The notes beneath the pieces were generated by a model. It was not told the origin of the DNA and did no database searches. It worked only from the letters and a program-made list of their open reading frames with translations. 64,000 nt of DNA from Lepidodermella squamata. Lineage: Eukaryota > Gastrotricha. Below are positions 62,695 through 64,000 of the stretch, in pieces. The DNA lies in contig JBLDXI010000004.1 of NCBI GenBank assembly GCA_047495785.1, positions 2,728,001-2,792,000 on the forward strand, in the 5' to 3' direction. The position numbers were made by a program, and so were the translations under genes. Position 1 is the first letter of the stretch, and each line of letters starts with the position of its first letter.

Positions 62695-63585
62695 TGAGGC
62701 GCGTTTTTCAATGTTCTTTTCACTTAATTAGTTAGTATGTTATATGTTATAGTATGTTATAGGTTTGTAGAGTATGTTAGCTCAGTTATAAGGTACCGGT
62801 GTTATAAGGTAGAAAACAAGCCCGTGTTGGCCGGAGGAAATTAGCTGATTTTTAATCCACAATTTTTGTAATTTATATATTAAACTACAGGGAGTCCGTA
62901 AAGTCGAGGCAATATAAATATGTAGCATAGTACATTACATAGCAAGGGAAAAATCGATAATCTTGTTTTTTTTTCATCGATCGTGATATAATAATAATAT
63001 GACTGTGAGAAAGACAGAGGCACTGAGCACTGCATGGCCAATCAGAGAATCCACTGTCACAGAGGAACGTTCTGCTCTGAATACAACAGAAGCAAAAAAT
63101 GAAGGGACCAAAAAGACGTTTTTTCTTGCGTTTCTTCAATACTGAAGATTATACTCTCCCCATTCCGTATGAATTTGCGGAATGAAAGATGCGCGCATAA
63201 GAATTTCTAAGCGTATGTAATCGTAGTGCGCACGCGAGAAAAAATATATGAATTATCCTCAAGAAACGACCATATACACATACTTTTATCAAAAACGCAT
63301 TGCCGCGATTTTCTTCTTGTCTATAAAAGATGACAGAGAGGTAGCTTCTAGAGCTTCCAGGCTTGATTGTTCCGGTCAGTCTTTGTTGGACCACAATCGT
63401 GGATAAATAAGGATTGTGGTCACATGGATAAATGAAGTAGGCTTCTGCTGCCGTTCGTGGATCGCTTCCTATTCGAAAATTTGCAGCTTGCTCTGACTCC
63501 CTAACCAGTTAGATCTCTATCGCTAAAAGTATCAAGTTCAAGGACGCAAGGACAGTGAGATCTCCGGCAGGTTGGGTGCTGGATA
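62695..63585. other. Non-coding stretch
   Basis: No gene. A tatgttatagtatgttatagg tandem lies near 62740-62765. Confidence 0.4.
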
Positions 63586-63662
63586 GTCGAGTGGTACCTG
63601 CTAAGGCAGTAGTACTCAAAGTCTGCCCCGCGGGGAGGGATTCAGGGTCATGGCGCGAGAAT
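63586..63662 (+). other. tRNA-Ser-like repeat or pseudogene
   Basis: Ctggatagtcgagtggtacc is a good A-box region, and ccccgcgggg resembles a long variable arm as in tRNA-Ser. The B-box position reads gggattcaggg, off the consensus. Thus a degenerate tRNA or SINE head. Confidence 0.45.
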
Positions 63663-64000
63663 CAGCATATTTTAGGATATTTTCAGCCAAAATTACGGTA
63701 AAATACCGTTAGCTAAAGCTCGCTTCGCTCACAGGTGTAACTGAACTCACGCTTTCTGGAGTCTAATGTGAAATGGTTGAGCGATTTTTTCTAACTATTG
63801 GCTAATGAGAAAATAAGAAGAACAACATTTTTACGTGAATCCAAGTTGTGACCCGTGGGGAATAGGAATAGGGCGGTAATAGGACTTCAGCAGTTTTAGC
63901 AGAGATGAGCGAAGGGATGGTAGGAGTCATTCCTACCAGTTCAATCGGTTCGAAAAGTCGAAGACCAATGATTTTCAACATCTTAGCCACTTCTGCTGTC
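63663..64000. other. Non-coding end of window
   Basis: Contains gctcgcttcgctcac, a motif seen also in the MITEs near 43850 and 46780; no gene. Confidence 0.4.

Overview
The window is nuclear DNA of an invertebrate animal. It has short spliceosomal introns (about 45-60 nt, acceptors mostly ttttcag), secreted multi-exon C-type lectin genes, and a dense mixture of DNA transposons, MITEs, a LINE fragment and satellite arrays. The intron style and the abundance of small cysteine-rich secreted lectins would suit a nematode, tardigrade or similar ecdysozoan, but nothing seen here fixes the phylum. It is not bacterial, and no CRISPR array or rRNA gene is visible.

0-1.3 kb: a satellite-like monomer, then a small secreted cysteine-rich gene and an extra copy of its first exon. 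1.3-15.1 kb: a Polinton/Maverick element. It carries a hydrophobic protein, a fibre-like protein, a zinc-ribbon VLTF3-like protein, an adenovirus-type protease, a pX/pVI-like membrane-active protein, a double-jelly-roll capsid protein, a penton-like protein, a scaffold-like protein and a packaging ATPase on the minus strand. On the plus strand are a phospholipase A2-like domain run into a chromodomain integrase, and a protein-primed family B DNA polymerase; an AT-hook protein lies between them on the minus strand. At least five genes carry single disabling lesions, so this copy is recently dead. 15.1-17.3 kb: a roughly 180-bp satellite, a tRNA-like repeat, a palindrome array and Ty3/gypsy remnants.

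17.8-46.4 kb: a cluster of C-type lectin-like genes made of a signal peptide, small one- to three-cysteine exons and a single-exon C-terminal lectin domain. Genes A (+) and H (+) are complete. Gene B (-) is complete but shorter. B' is a recent partial duplicate of B inside a 1,724-bp segmental copy. C is a pseudogene. G (-) and E/D (-) may be one long gene; E/D has two full tandem modules, each four small exons plus a lectin domain, with matching exon phases. The cluster is interrupted by hAT-type MITEs (one in a coding exon of H), fold-back elements, an R2-like LINE tail between G and E/D, and an inverted pair of genes for a small secreted protein with two two-cysteine repeats.

46.4-58.7 kb: repeat-rich DNA with a broken transposase-like gene, two neighbouring PB1-domain genes on the minus strand (one PB1 plus RS-rich; one PB1 plus C2H2 finger plus tyrosine recombinase, now decayed) and several TIR elements. 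58.7-62.7 kb: a PIF/Harbinger transposon with transposase (one in-frame stop) and a two-exon Myb/SANT-like accessory gene whose intron holds another TIR element. The last kilobase holds only a tRNA-Ser-like repeat.

Exon boundaries were read by eye from GT/AG sites, reading phase and similarity between the paralogues in this window. Family assignments rest on motif recognition without database searches.
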